Assembly (NCBI GenBank): GCA_963842295.1
Contig: CAWJFY010000005.1
Coordinates: forward strand, 257,125-321,124
Source: JAJNBA01 sp963842295
Lineage (GTDB): Bacteria; Actinomycetota; UBA4738; HRBIN12
DNA: 64,000 nucleotides
Direction: 5' to 3'
Below the pieces are notes generated by a model. The model worked only from the letters and a program-made list of their open reading frames with translations, was not told the DNA's origin and made no database searches. Made by a program: the position numbers and the translations under genes. Shown here one piece after another: positions 52,038 to 60,026 of this stretch. Each line of letters begins with the position of its first letter. The stretch's first letter is position 1.

Positions 52038-54551
52038 GTGAGGGACGACCTTCCCGCAGGCACCGTCACCCTTGTCTTCACCGACATCGAGGGGTCGACG
52101 AAGCTGCTCCACGAGCGCGGCGCGGAAGCGTATGCGGAGGCGCTGGCCGAGCACCGGAGGCTGGTCCGGCAGGCGTTCGCGCGACACCATGGCATCGAGG
52201 TCGATTCGCAGGGCGACGCGTTCTTCTTCGTGTTCCGGACGCCGCGGGACGCACTCGAGGCGGCATCCGAGGGGCTCATCGCTTCGAGGGGCGGCGAGGT
52301 CCAGGTCCGGATAGGTGTTCACACGGGCACACCCCTCCTCACGTCCGACGGGTACGTCGGCGCGGACGTCCACCGCGCGAGCCGCATCGCCGACGCCGGA
52401 CACGGGGGTCAGATCCTCGTCTCCGCCACGACGGCGACGCTCGTCGAGGCCGATGGGTTCGCGCTCGTCGACCTCGGGAAACATCGACTGAAGGATCTGG
52501 CTCGACCGGAGCGGCTCTTCCAGTTCGGATCGGACGTGTTTCCGCCGATCAGGAGCCTGTCGCCGTCGAACCTCCCCGCTCCGACCACGGCGTTCCTCGG
52601 TCGTCGGGCTGAACTCGAGCGTGTGAAGGCGATCCTCGCCGACCGGAACGTGCGCGTCGTCACCCTCACCGGAACCGGTGGGATCGGGAAGACCCGGCTC
52701 GCTTTGCAGGCCGCCAGGGAGAGCTCGGAGCGTTTCCCCGACGGGCGATGGTGGGTACCGCTCGCCCCCCTCTCGGATCCGCAGCTCGTTCGGTCGGCTC
52801 TGGCCGCGGCGTTGGCCACGGAAGAACCTCGGGAGGCCGTCGCCGCCTCCGACCCGATACCACGCCTCGGTACCGGAAGCTCACTGGTCCTCCTCGACAG
52901 CGCGGAGCACCTCTTGCCCTCGCTGGCCGAAGAGCTCGCACCGCTCATCGGTGGAGCGGAGGGAGCGACGTTCCTCCTCACCAGCCGAGCGCCTCTCCAC
53001 CTGGAATCAGAGTTCGAGTACCCGGTCCCAGCCATGAGCGAAGACGACGCAACATCCTTCTTCCTCTCGAGAGCGAAGGCGGCCGGTATCGAACTGGAGC
53101 CTTCCACGGCTCAGTCGCGCCTGTGCGAGCGGCTCGATCACCTTCCGTTGGCGATGCAACTCGTCGCCGCACAACTGAAGGTGTTCACGATCGAGCAGCT
53201 GACCGAAAGGCTGTCGCACCTCCTCGACGTCCCGGGTCAGCGCGATGCGGACCCACGACATCGGACCCTTCGCGCCGCGATCGAGGGGAGTCACTCGCTC
53301 CTCTCGCTCGAGGAGCAGCAGGCATTCCGGCGCATCTCGGTCTTCCCTGCGGGTGCCACTGCGGAGGCCCTGGAAGCGATCACGGAGACGGGGCTCGACA
53401 CCCTCTTCGGTCTCCTGGACGCCAGCCTGCTCCGCCGTCGGGATGGCGCTACCGAGCCTCGATTCTGGATGCTCCAGACGATCCGGGAGTTCGCGCGCGA
53501 GCGTCTGGAGCTGGCGGACGAGGTCCGACTCATGCGCGCCCGTCACGCGGGTTTCTACCGGGCCATCGCCTCCAGAGCGGGCCGTGCGATCGACGTCGGG
53601 ACGGAGGACTGGCTCGGGATCCTGGATGCGGAGGTCGAGAACATGCGAGCCACGCTGTCGTGGTTCCTCGAAGAGGAGGATCTCGAGGCTGCGCAGGACG
53701 TGGCCGGCTCTTTCGGAAGGTATTGGATCGAGCGAGGGTCACTGGCGGAGATGCGATCGTGGCTGGAGCGATCGCTCTCGGGTGGTTCCCGTCACGGCCC
53801 CGCCTTCGCCGGGGCGATCAATCGGCTTTCATCGGTCGTCTACCTGCAAGGCGAGTACGAGCTCGCGCGCACCACGGCCGAGGAGGCGCTGACGGCCGCT
53901 CGCGCCGTCGGCGATCCGGTGGGGATCCAGTACGCACTGACCAACCTCGCCAACGCACTGGAGGCGATGGATCTCCTGGATGAGGCGTGGCCGATCGAGG
54001 AAGAGGTCCTGCGGATCTGCAGGGATCTGCGGGCTGAGTATCCGCGGCTCTTGACCTTGGCACTCATCAACATCTCGTATTCCGTGTTGATCCGCGGTTG
54101 GTACGAGGACGCGGTCGGGTACGCGGAGGAGGCCATCTCGGTCGCCAGAGAGCTCGGTGACCCGTGGAGCGAGGGCGTCGCGCGGTGCAACCTCGCGGAG
54201 GCCTCCCTCCGCCTGGGCAGGGTCGACCGAGCGGCCGACCATGTCGTGGACGCGATCGCGACCGCGGTCGGGGTCTCGGACCGTCTTCTGCAAGCGGACT
54301 GCCTGGTGGTATCGGCTGGGGTCGCGGTCGAGCGGGGCGATCACACGTCTGCCGCTCGGATGCTCGGAGCGTCGGAGGGGCTGCGTCAAGCGTTGCAGTA
54401 CGAGGCGCAACCTGCCGAACGGGCATTGCGCGAGGACACCCTGTCGAAGATCCGAAGCGCGATCGGCGAGGCCGCCTTGACGCACGCCTGGTCGGAAGGC
54501 GCGGACCTGGATGTGGAGGAGACCCTCGCTCTGTTCGGAGCTGTCCGCTAG
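52038..54551 (+). CDS. Class III cyclase - NB-ARC ATPase - TPR regulator
   Basis: 837 residues. Cyclase domain: VTLVFTDIEGSTKLLHERG, EVDSQGDAFFFVF, YVGADVHRASRIADAGHGGQILVS (His replaces the usual Asn, common in this AfsR-like group). NB-ARC: FLGRRAELERVKAIL, Walker A LTGTGGIGKTRLALQAA, LVLLDSAEHLLPSLAEEL, FLLTSRAPL, DHLPLAMQLVAA. The C-terminal TPR helices run from about residue 530 (LARTTAEEALTAARAVGDPVGIQYALTNLANALEAM). GTG start at 52038, 41 bases after the WD40 gene. Predicted cytosolic STAND switch; signal and product unknown. Confidence 0.9.
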   Translation: MRDDLPAGTVTLVFTDIEGSTKLLHERGAEAYAEALAEHRRLVRQAFARHHGIEVDSQGDAFFFVFRTPRDALEAASEGLIASRGGEVQVRIGVHTGTPLLTSDGYVGADVHRASRIADAGHGGQILVSATTATLVEADGFALVDLGKHRLKDLARPERLFQFGSDVFPPIRSLSPSNLPAPTTAFLGRRAELERVKAILADRNVRVVTLTGTGGIGKTRLALQAARESSERFPDGRWWVPLAPLSDPQLVRSALAAALATEEPREAVAASDPIPRLGTGSSLVLLDSAEHLLPSLAEELAPLIGGAEGATFLLTSRAPLHLESEFEYPVPAMSEDDATSFFLSRAKAAGIELEPSTAQSRLCERLDHLPLAMQLVAAQLKVFTIEQLTERLSHLLDVPGQRDADPRHRTLRAAIEGSHSLLSLEEQQAFRRISVFPAGATAEALEAITETGLDTLFGLLDASLLRRRDGATEPRFWMLQTIREFARERLELADEVRLMRARHAGFYRAIASRAGRAIDVGTEDWLGILDAEVENMRATLSWFLEEEDLEAAQDVAGSFGRYWIERGSLAEMRSWLERSLSGGSRHGPAFAGAINRLSSVVYLQGEYELARTTAEEALTAARAVGDPVGIQYALTNLANALEAMDLLDEAWPIEEEVLRICRDLRAEYPRLLTLALINISYSVLIRGWYEDAVGYAEEAISVARELGDPWSEGVARCNLAEASLRLGRVDRAADHVVDAIATAVGVSDRLLQADCLVVSAGVAVERGDHTSAARMLGASEGLRQALQYEAQPAERALREDTLSKIRSAIGEAALTHAWSEGADLDVEETLALFGAVR

Positions 54552-54623
54552 GCCCAGCCCGCTGCACGCGGAGCGTGGTCCGCCTCGCTTGCCGCCGAGG
54601 TCCACGGGCGCAAGGATGCGCAC

Positions 54624-55967
54624 GTGGAGCACCCGGAGACCCGCTACGCGAAGACCGCCGACGGGGTGCATGTCGCCTATCAAGTCGTGGGCGACGGACC
54701 CGTCGACATGGTCTTCGTGATGGGCTGGGTGACGAACATCGAGGTGATGTGGGACGACCCCGGCTTCGCCCGGTTCCTCGATCGCCTCGCGACGTTCTCC
54801 CGCCTGATCCTGTTCGACAAGCGGGGCGTCGGCCTCTCCGACAGGGTGCCCGAGGAACGGCTCCCCGATCTCGAGACCCGCATGGACGACGTGCGAGCGG
54901 TGATGGATGCCGTCGGGTCGGAGCGAGCCGTCGTCTTCGGCGTCTCCGAGGGTGGTCCGATGTCGATCCTGTTCGCCGCGACCTATCCCGAGCGCACGAT
55001 CGCGCTCGCTCTGTTCGGCACGGCGGCCGACTTCACCGTGCGCGAGCCCGCCTACAAGGGCGACCCGGCCGCGTACCTCGAGCGCATGGAGGAGGAGTGG
55101 GGCACCCCCGAGTTCGCCCATAGCGAGATCGCCGGCTGGGGCGCCCCCGGTCACGAGTCCGACGAACGGTTGGTCGCGTGGCTCGCGTCGTACATGCGGA
55201 AAGCGGCCAGCCCGGGTGCGGCGATGGCACTCGAGCGGATGAACCGCCAGATCAACGCCACCCACGCGCTCTCGTCGATCCACGTCCCCACCCTCGTGAT
55301 CGCCAAGGAGGGTGACCTCGACTTCCCCATCGACCAGGTGCGGGACATGGCGAGCCGGATCGCCGGAGCCAGGCTCGTCGAGCTCCCGGGGAGGGAGCAC
55401 TTCCCATGGGTCGGAGACCCGGACGCGATCCTCGACGAAATGGAGCGCTTCGTGGTCGCGCACGGGGAGGTGGAGGCGGAACTCGACCGGTCGCTGGCGA
55501 CGGTGTTGTTCACCGACGTCGCCGGATCCACCGAGAAGGTCGCCGAGCTCGGTGATCGGGGATGGAAGTCCTTGGTCGAAGAACACCATCGGCGGGTCCG
55601 TGGCCAACTCGCCCGGTACCGCGGCGTGGAGGTCGACACCGCGGGAGACGGGTTCTTCGCCACGTTCGACGGCCCGGCGAGGGCGGTCAGGTGCGCGAGG
55701 TCGATCGTCGACGCCGTCGCACCGCTGGGCATCGAGGTCCGAGCGGGGGTGCACACCGGCGAGGTCGAAACGATCGACGGGAAGGTGGGCGGCATCGCCG
55801 TGGTGATCGGAGCCCGCGTCGGCGCGTCGGCCGGACCGTCGGAGGTGCTCGTCTCCCAGACGGTGAAGGACCTCGTCGCCGGCAGCGGGCTGACTTTCGA
55901 GGATGCCGGTGAGCGCGAGCTCAAGGGTGTGCCCGATCGATGGCGCCTCTACCGCGTGGCCGCCTAG
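54624..55967 (+). CDS. Alpha/beta-hydrolase fused to class III nucleotidyl cyclase
   Basis: 447 residues. The hydrolase half has VAYQVVGDGPVDMVFVMGWVTNIEVMWDD, the nucleophile elbow VVFGVSEGGPMSILFAA with Ser, and GREHFPW with the His, so unlike its paralogue at 35360 it keeps the catalytic residues. The cyclase half (residues 285-447) has LATVLFTDVAGSTEKVAELGD, EVDTAGDGFFATFDGPARAVR and AVVIGARVGASAGPSEVLVS; the Asn position of the GxxxNxAARL motif is Val. Possibly a cyclase gated by hydrolysis or binding of a small ester or lactone. Third in a row of cyclase genes. Confidence 0.88.
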   Translation: MEHPETRYAKTADGVHVAYQVVGDGPVDMVFVMGWVTNIEVMWDDPGFARFLDRLATFSRLILFDKRGVGLSDRVPEERLPDLETRMDDVRAVMDAVGSERAVVFGVSEGGPMSILFAATYPERTIALALFGTAADFTVREPAYKGDPAAYLERMEEEWGTPEFAHSEIAGWGAPGHESDERLVAWLASYMRKAASPGAAMALERMNRQINATHALSSIHVPTLVIAKEGDLDFPIDQVRDMASRIAGARLVELPGREHFPWVGDPDAILDEMERFVVAHGEVEAELDRSLATVLFTDVAGSTEKVAELGDRGWKSLVEEHHRRVRGQLARYRGVEVDTAGDGFFATFDGPARAVRCARSIVDAVAPLGIEVRAGVHTGEVETIDGKVGGIAVVIGARVGASAGPSEVLVSQTVKDLVAGSGLTFEDAGERELKGVPDRWRLYRVAA

Positions 55968-56108
55968 GAGCCACGATCGCGCAGCGCCGTCGGAACCTGG
56001 CCATCCACGTCCGGCAAGCGCTCCCTGCCTTCCCGAGCCGGCACAGCGGAGGAGGACGGGGTCGCGTCTGCCGACGGACCCCGCCCTCCGATGTTGCTTG
56101 TTGAGACC

Positions 56109-56363
56109 CTAGGCAGCCAGCCGTGCGATCTCGCGATCGCGACCATGGTCGCGGTCATGCGCCACCAGCTCGCCGAAGCGAACGGCGAGCCACACCGCGG
56201 ACAGGCCGACGAGGCCGTAGATCACTCGTGTGAACCCGTTCACCTCGCCGAACTCCAGACCGGCGATGGTCGCGACGAGGTCGAACTCGGCCACCGCCAC
56301 GAGGCCCCAGTTCAGGGCCCCCACGATCGCGAGTGCCAGCGTCAAGATGTCGAGCTTCTTCAT
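56109..56363 (-). CDS. DUF378 small membrane protein
   Basis: 84 residues. TM1 is DILTLALAIVGALNWGLVAVAEF and TM2 is VNGFTRVIYGLVGLSAVWLAVRF, with the (I/V)GALNWGLVG-like motif that defines DUF378. ATG at 56363 after GGAGGGAGGGAG. It is divergent from the B12-binding regulator gene and carries repeat elements around its promoter, so it is the probable target of that regulator. Confidence 0.9.
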   Translation of the reverse strand: MKKLDILTLALAIVGALNWGLVAVAEFDLVATIAGLEFGEVNGFTRVIYGLVGLSAVWLAVRFGELVAHDRDHGRDREIARLAA

Positions 56364-56382
56364 CTGTCTCCCTCCCTCCGTC

Positions 56383-56458
56383 TGTCGAGGTTCTGTCGAG
56401 AGTCAGGATAGATGCCGCACGCTCGAAGTGTCAAGGGTTTGTCGAGAATCGTGTCGAG
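56383..56458. promoter_or_regulatory. Operator array and promoter between DUF378 and the CarH-like regulator
   Basis: TGTCGAG/TGTCAAG units lie at 56383, 56394, 56429, 56440 and 56452 with 11-12-base spacing inside each group. The minus-strand promoter for the DUF378 gene is TTGACA (56434-56429), 18 bases, TATCCT (56410-56405). One repeat overlaps its -35, two lie just upstream and two downstream of its -10. The last two also cover the upstream part of the regulator's own predicted promoter. This is the layout expected for repression by a multimeric MerR/CarH protein. Confidence 0.65.
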
Positions 56459-56464
56459 ATGTTG

Positions 56465-56470
56465 TACGGT
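56465..56470 (+). promoter_or_regulatory. -10 hexamer TACGGT, leaderless promoter for the MerR/B12 regulator
   Basis: TACGGT ends 6 bases before the ATG at 56477. This supports that start over the in-frame ATG at 56459. Confidence 0.45.
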
Positions 56471-56476
56471 TCGGCG

Positions 56477-57340
56477 ATGAGCGATCGGGAGGGGTACCTA
56501 CGGATCGGTGAGCTCGCCCGTCGAACGGGGACTTCGCCGGAGCTCCTTCGCGCCTGGGAGCAGCGGTACGGGCTCCTTCGACCCATGCGTTCGGAGGGCA
56601 GGTTCCGTCTGTACTCCGACCAGGACGAGACCCGGGTCCTGCGCACGAAAGCGCTGATCGCGGAGGGCTTGTCCGCCGCCGAGGCCGCCCGTCGCGCGCT
56701 CGGCCCCGAGGGTCCAACGGAAGAGGAGGAAGATGCCCCGGCCGCGGAAGGGCTTGCCGCCGAGCTCCGGGAAGCGCTCGACGGTTTCGATGAGGATGGC
56801 GCCAACCGCGCCCTCGATGGTCTCCTGGCGGCGCTCACCCTCGAGACGGTGATGCAGCAGGTGCTCCTGCCGTACCTGCACTTGCTGGGGGACCGTTGGG
56901 CTTCCGGCGAGATCTCGGTCGCGCAGGAACACTTCGCCTCGTCGCTACTCCGGGGACGATTGCTGGGCCTAGCTCGTGGATGGGGCGCGGGCCGCGGCCC
57001 GTCGTTGCTCCTCGCGTGTCCGGCCGGTGAAGAGCACGACCTCGGGCTGATCATGTTCGGCATCGCTGCTTGGCGACGCGGTTGGCGGGTGACCTACCTG
57101 GGGCAGGACACGCCCTTCGACACGATCGAGCAGGCCGTGGCCGCCGTGGAGCCGGCGCTTGTCGTGCTGGCGGTGGCAGAGGGCACGCCGATCGCCTCCC
57201 AAACGCACGAGCTCAGGATGCTGGCCGGCCGGGTCCCAGTCGCCGTTGGCGGCGGGATCCGGCCCGAGGAGATATCCGGACTCGGACTCCGCCTGCTGGA
57301 GGGAGACCCCGTCGAGGCCGCACGCTCGATCAACGCTTGA
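56477..57340 (+). CDS. MerR-type, B12-binding transcriptional regulator (CarH/LitR-like)
   Basis: 287 residues. The MerR helix-turn-helix comes first (LRIGELARRTGTSPELLRAWEQRYGLLRPMRSEGRFRLYS). A B12 cap domain follows with the CarH signature W-x9-EH (WASGEISVAQEH, Trp near residue 141), then a Rossmann B12 domain with EEHDLGL in place of DxHxxG, near residue 186, and YLGQDTPFDTI. These features fit adenosylcobalamin photoreceptors that bind DNA in the dark and release it in light. Cobalamin and light response are inferred. The gene faces a repeat array and the DUF378 gene. Confidence 0.87.
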   Translation: MSDREGYLRIGELARRTGTSPELLRAWEQRYGLLRPMRSEGRFRLYSDQDETRVLRTKALIAEGLSAAEAARRALGPEGPTEEEEDAPAAEGLAAELREALDGFDEDGANRALDGLLAALTLETVMQQVLLPYLHLLGDRWASGEISVAQEHFASSLLRGRLLGLARGWGAGRGPSLLLACPAGEEHDLGLIMFGIAAWRRGWRVTYLGQDTPFDTIEQAVAAVEPALVVLAVAEGTPIASQTHELRMLAGRVPVAVGGGIRPEEISGLGLRLLEGDPVEAARSINA

Positions 57341-57746
57341 TCCTGAGGGTGTTGCGCGAAACCGACAAGAGCTCGACGGACTCCTTGCCATAGCCGCGGT
57401 CCTGTCGGAACATGTCGGCACGAGAGAGAGGAGGTGGTCCTACTGCATAGACAGATGGAGACCCTCGAGGTGATTGGCTGCTGAGGCCGTCCCTCCGGGC
57501 CGGGGCCGACCGCCCCGCCCGCTCTGCCGGATGGCCGGCAGAATCCAACCAGCTCACCGACCTCGCGGGTTCGGACCTGGTCTACCCGACGAAGCCTCGT
57601 CAGAGGCCGAAGTGCTCGTGAGGCGATGATCCACGACGGGCCGGGCTCCTTCGGAGCCCGGCCCGTCCGCGTCTCGGGTCCAACCGAGGCGCTCAGCCGC
57701 GAGCCGCGCCTACACTCGCGCTAGCCGAACCGAGGCGAGGTGGAGT
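57341..57746. other. Intergenic region of 406 bases
   Basis: No convincing coding frame is seen. It contains a GC-rich hairpin (listed separately) and ends with GAGGCGAGGTGG, the ribosome binding site of the next gene. Some short frames exist, but none has family-like sequence. Confidence 0.6.
57635..57667 (+). terminator. Perfect 15-bp hairpin, probable terminator
   Basis: GACGGGCCGGGCTCC (57635-57649), TTC loop, GGAGCCCGGCCCGTC (57653-57667). No T-run follows. It stands downstream of the CarH-like gene and upstream of the next promoter. Confidence 0.65.
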
Positions 57747-58433
57747 GTGCCGGAGGACCTCAACACCGAGATCGCGGAGACCATGGTGACGGGCGAGGGC
57801 GACCCGGGAGCACCCAAGACCCGCTCGGACTCGATCGTCGAGATCGTGGAGGCGATCCTCCTCGCGATCGTCGCGATCGCGACCGCCTGGTGCGGTTACC
57901 AGGCGGCGAGATGGGACGGGCGCCAGGCCGAGCTCTACGGGAGGGCCTCGACACTCCGGAACGAGGCCGATCAAGCACTGACGCTCGGCGGCCAGCAGCG
58001 CCTGCTCGACATCTCGACCTTCAACACCTGGATCCAGGCCCAGAACGAAGGGCACGACGAGCTCGCGGCCCTCTATGAGCGCCGGTTCAGTCCGGAGTTC
58101 AAGACCGCCTTCGATGCCTGGATCGCGCTGGATCCGTCCTCGAACACGGACGTGCCGCCCGGTCCGAGCTTCATGCCCGAGTACGTGAACCCGTTGCTCG
58201 AGCAGGGCGCCGAACTGAATCACGTCGCGGAGCACCTCTTCGACGCGGGCACGACGGCTCGACACCACGCGGACAGGTACATCCGAACGGCGGTGGTCCT
58301 CGCGAGCGTCCTGTTCCTGCTCGTGCTTTCCCAACGATTCAAGATCCGGCGGGTGCGCCTGGCCGTGCTCGTCCTGGCGATCGGCCTGATGGCGTACGGC
58401 CTCGGCTCGATCCTGACGTTCCCTCGCTACTGA
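57747..58433 (+). CDS. Three-TM membrane protein, DUF4337-like
   Basis: 228 residues from GTG 57747. TM1 is near residues 32-50 (IVEAILLAIVAIATAWCGYQAARWDG); a long extracytoplasmic loop is rich in helix formers (AELYGRASTLRNEADQALTLGGQQRLLDISTFNTWIQ); TM2 and TM3 are near the end (IRTAVVLASVLFLLVLSQRF and LAVLVLAIGLMAYGLGSIL). It resembles DUF4337-type membrane proteins but the match is by layout only. Function unknown. Confidence 0.75.
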   Translation: MPEDLNTEIAETMVTGEGDPGAPKTRSDSIVEIVEAILLAIVAIATAWCGYQAARWDGRQAELYGRASTLRNEADQALTLGGQQRLLDISTFNTWIQAQNEGHDELAALYERRFSPEFKTAFDAWIALDPSSNTDVPPGPSFMPEYVNPLLEQGAELNHVAEHLFDAGTTARHHADRYIRTAVVLASVLFLLVLSQRFKIRRVRLAVLVLAIGLMAYGLGSILTFPRY

Positions 58434-58571
58434 CGGCCGCGGGCGAGCCTCTCGGCCGATAACAGGTGGAACAGAGGAACTACCCGGAGCCGCCGCTCGA
58501 GGTTCTGTGGTGGGCCCCGAGATGCGTGGGTGGACGGTCGCTTCTCGCCATCGGTAGCCACGCGTGTCGTG

Positions 58572-58634
58572 AGTGGCATCCCTCGTACCCTTGCCACTTC
58601 AGAAGAGAGATGCCATGATTCTTGGGACATGGCA
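58572..58634 (+). promoter_or_regulatory. Two palindromes at the vapBC start (operator)
   Basis: AGTGGCA (58572-58578) pairs with TGCCACT (58592-58598), and TGCCATG (58611-58617) pairs with CATGGCA (58628-58634). All four share a TGGCA half-site. The second palindrome covers the start codon at 58629. Autorepression by the VapB-VapC complex is likely. Confidence 0.6.
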
Positions 58635-58886
58635 CGGAACGCGATCCCCATCCGACTCGGCCCGCAGGGCCGTCTCGTCGTGCCCGTCGAGCTCCGTCGG
58701 GAGCTCGACCTGGATGAGGGCGCGGAGCTCGCGATCCGTTCCGACGGCCGTCGCCTGATCCTGGAACCTAGGAGCGAGGTTCTCCGGCGCCTCCGGCGCA
58801 GGTTCGCCGATGTTGACGACGAGAGCCTCGCTGCGGAGCTGGCTGTCGATCGAGCCGAGGACGCCCGCCGGGAGTCGGGGGAGTGA
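58629..58886 (+). CDS. vapB: AbrB-type antitoxin (VapB)
   Basis: 85 residues. The SpoVT/AbrB swapped-hairpin domain is IPIRLGPQGRLVVPVELRRELDLDEGAELAIRSDGRRLIL, followed by a helical tail (LRRLRRRFADVDDESLAAELAVDRAEDARRESGE) that would bind the toxin. The GTG of the toxin overlaps its stop (58883-58886). The start codon lies inside an operator palindrome. Confidence 0.9.
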   Translation: MARNAIPIRLGPQGRLVVPVELRRELDLDEGAELAIRSDGRRLILEPRSEVLRRLRRRFADVDDESLAAELAVDRAEDARRESGE

Positions 58887-59269
58887 CCGAGGCCCAGGGT
58901 GTTGTCCTCGATGCGTCAGCCGTCCTCGCGCTCCTCCAGGAGGAGCCGGGAGCCGACGAGATTGAGTCGCTCCTCGACGGCGCGCTGATGTCGAGCGTCA
59001 ACCTCTCCGAGGTGATCCAGAAGGCGGAGCAGCACGACGTGAACACCGAGGGGCTGGAATACGACCTCGAAGCCCTCGGGATCGAGTTCCGCGACTACGA
59101 CATCGCCATGGCCCGTCCCACCGCCGAGCTCTGGTCGAAGGGTGCCGGGCTCTCACTCGGCGACCGCGCGTGCCTCGCGTTGGCGATCGCCGCGAAGAGT
59201 CCGGCGGTCACCGCAGACGGTCGATGGGCAGCGGTGAGGCTGCCCGTCAACGTCCGGATCGTTCGGTAG
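58883..59269 (+). CDS. vapC: PIN-domain toxin (VapC)
   Basis: 128 residues. PIN-domain acidic residues are visible: VVLDASAVLALLQEEPGADEIESLL (first Asp and Glu), VNLSEVIQK (Glu), LSLGDRACLALAIAAKSPAVTADGRWA (two Asp). Expected Mg-dependent RNase that cleaves tRNA or rRNA when freed from VapB. Translationally coupled to vapB. Confidence 0.9.
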   Translation: MTEAQGVVLDASAVLALLQEEPGADEIESLLDGALMSSVNLSEVIQKAEQHDVNTEGLEYDLEALGIEFRDYDIAMARPTAELWSKGAGLSLGDRACLALAIAAKSPAVTADGRWAAVRLPVNVRIVR

Positions 59270-59332
59270 GCAAAGCTCAAACCGAGCGTCAGGACAAGCC
59301 CGCGGCGATCTTGCCCGCTGTCTCGCGCAGCT

Positions 59333-59527
59333 CTAGACGGTTTTCTCTTCCTCGACCGTGCCGTCCTCGGCGTGGACGATCACGTCGGCCGGCGCATCCT
59401 GCTTCGCCCTGGCCGTCGCAGCCGAGATCGCCAACTCCTTCGAGGGGAACGGCGGTGTCGACTTCCCTCCGGTCTCCACGGACCATCCGCCGTCCATCGG
59501 TACGACTTCATAGCGTGTCTTCTCCAT
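59333..59527 (-). CDS. DUF2188 small protein
   Basis: 64 residues: TRYEVVPMDGGWSVETGGKSTPPFPSKELAISAATARAKQDAPADVIVHAEDGTVEEE. The W-x-V core and the FPSKELAISAA/VHAEDG pattern fit the DUF2188 family. ATG at 59527 after GAGGTGA. Function unknown. Confidence 0.75.
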   Translation of the reverse strand: MEKTRYEVVPMDGGWSVETGGKSTPPFPSKELAISAATARAKQDAPADVIVHAEDGTVEEEKTV

Positions 59528-59707
59528 CGAAGTCACCTCCTCATTGGCCTTACCCGTGTCGGGGATGCCGAAACGAGCGGGATCAACGCGACCCCGAACG
59601 CGCTGACCGATGGGCCCGCGACAGAAGGAGTCACGACCGGCGCTGGACCCCTTGGCTCGCAGGAGCCCCGGGACTACGATGGGCCCTCGCCTCAGCGAGG
59701 AGATCGG

Positions 59708-60001
59708 ATGGCGACGGACCAAGGGGGCACCGCTCTCGGCGCCGCGGAGACCGCGGCGCAGGTTACGGGCGGCAAGATCGTCCGGTACGACTGTGGGTGG
59801 GTCGGCTGCGACGAGATCCCCATGATCGTGCGTCGTCACCTCCAGGACGTCGAGGTGGGGGACGTCGTCGAGTTCCTCGTCAGAGAGCCATCCTCGAAGG
59901 AGGACACGCCGCCCTTCTGTCGGATGCTCGGCCACCGCATCCTCGCGACGGATCTGCAAGAAGACGGCGCGCTCGTGATCAGGGTCGAGCGCGCGCGGTG
60001 A
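59708..60001 (+). CDS. TusA-like small protein
   Basis: 97 residues; ATG after GAGGAGATC. The central part (KIVRYDCGWVGCDEIPMIVRRHLQDVEVGDVVEFLVREPSSKEDTPPFCRMLGHRIL, read in parts) has a Cys-bearing alpha/beta layout like TusA/SirA sulfur carriers, with three Cys. It is followed 25 bases later by a DsrE-type gene, a common pairing for sulfur-relay proteins. The TusA assignment is by analogy; the usual CPxP motif is not present (GCDEIPM instead). Confidence 0.65.
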   Translation: MATDQGGTALGAAETAAQVTGGKIVRYDCGWVGCDEIPMIVRRHLQDVEVGDVVEFLVREPSSKEDTPPFCRMLGHRILATDLQEDGALVIRVERAR

Positions 60002-60026
60002 CACGCCGACCGAAGGAGGACGCTCC

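Noticed and set aside
57353..57480. Short coding frame after the CarH-like gene
   Set aside because: Frames here are short, lack a start with a ribosome binding site and show no family-like sequence.
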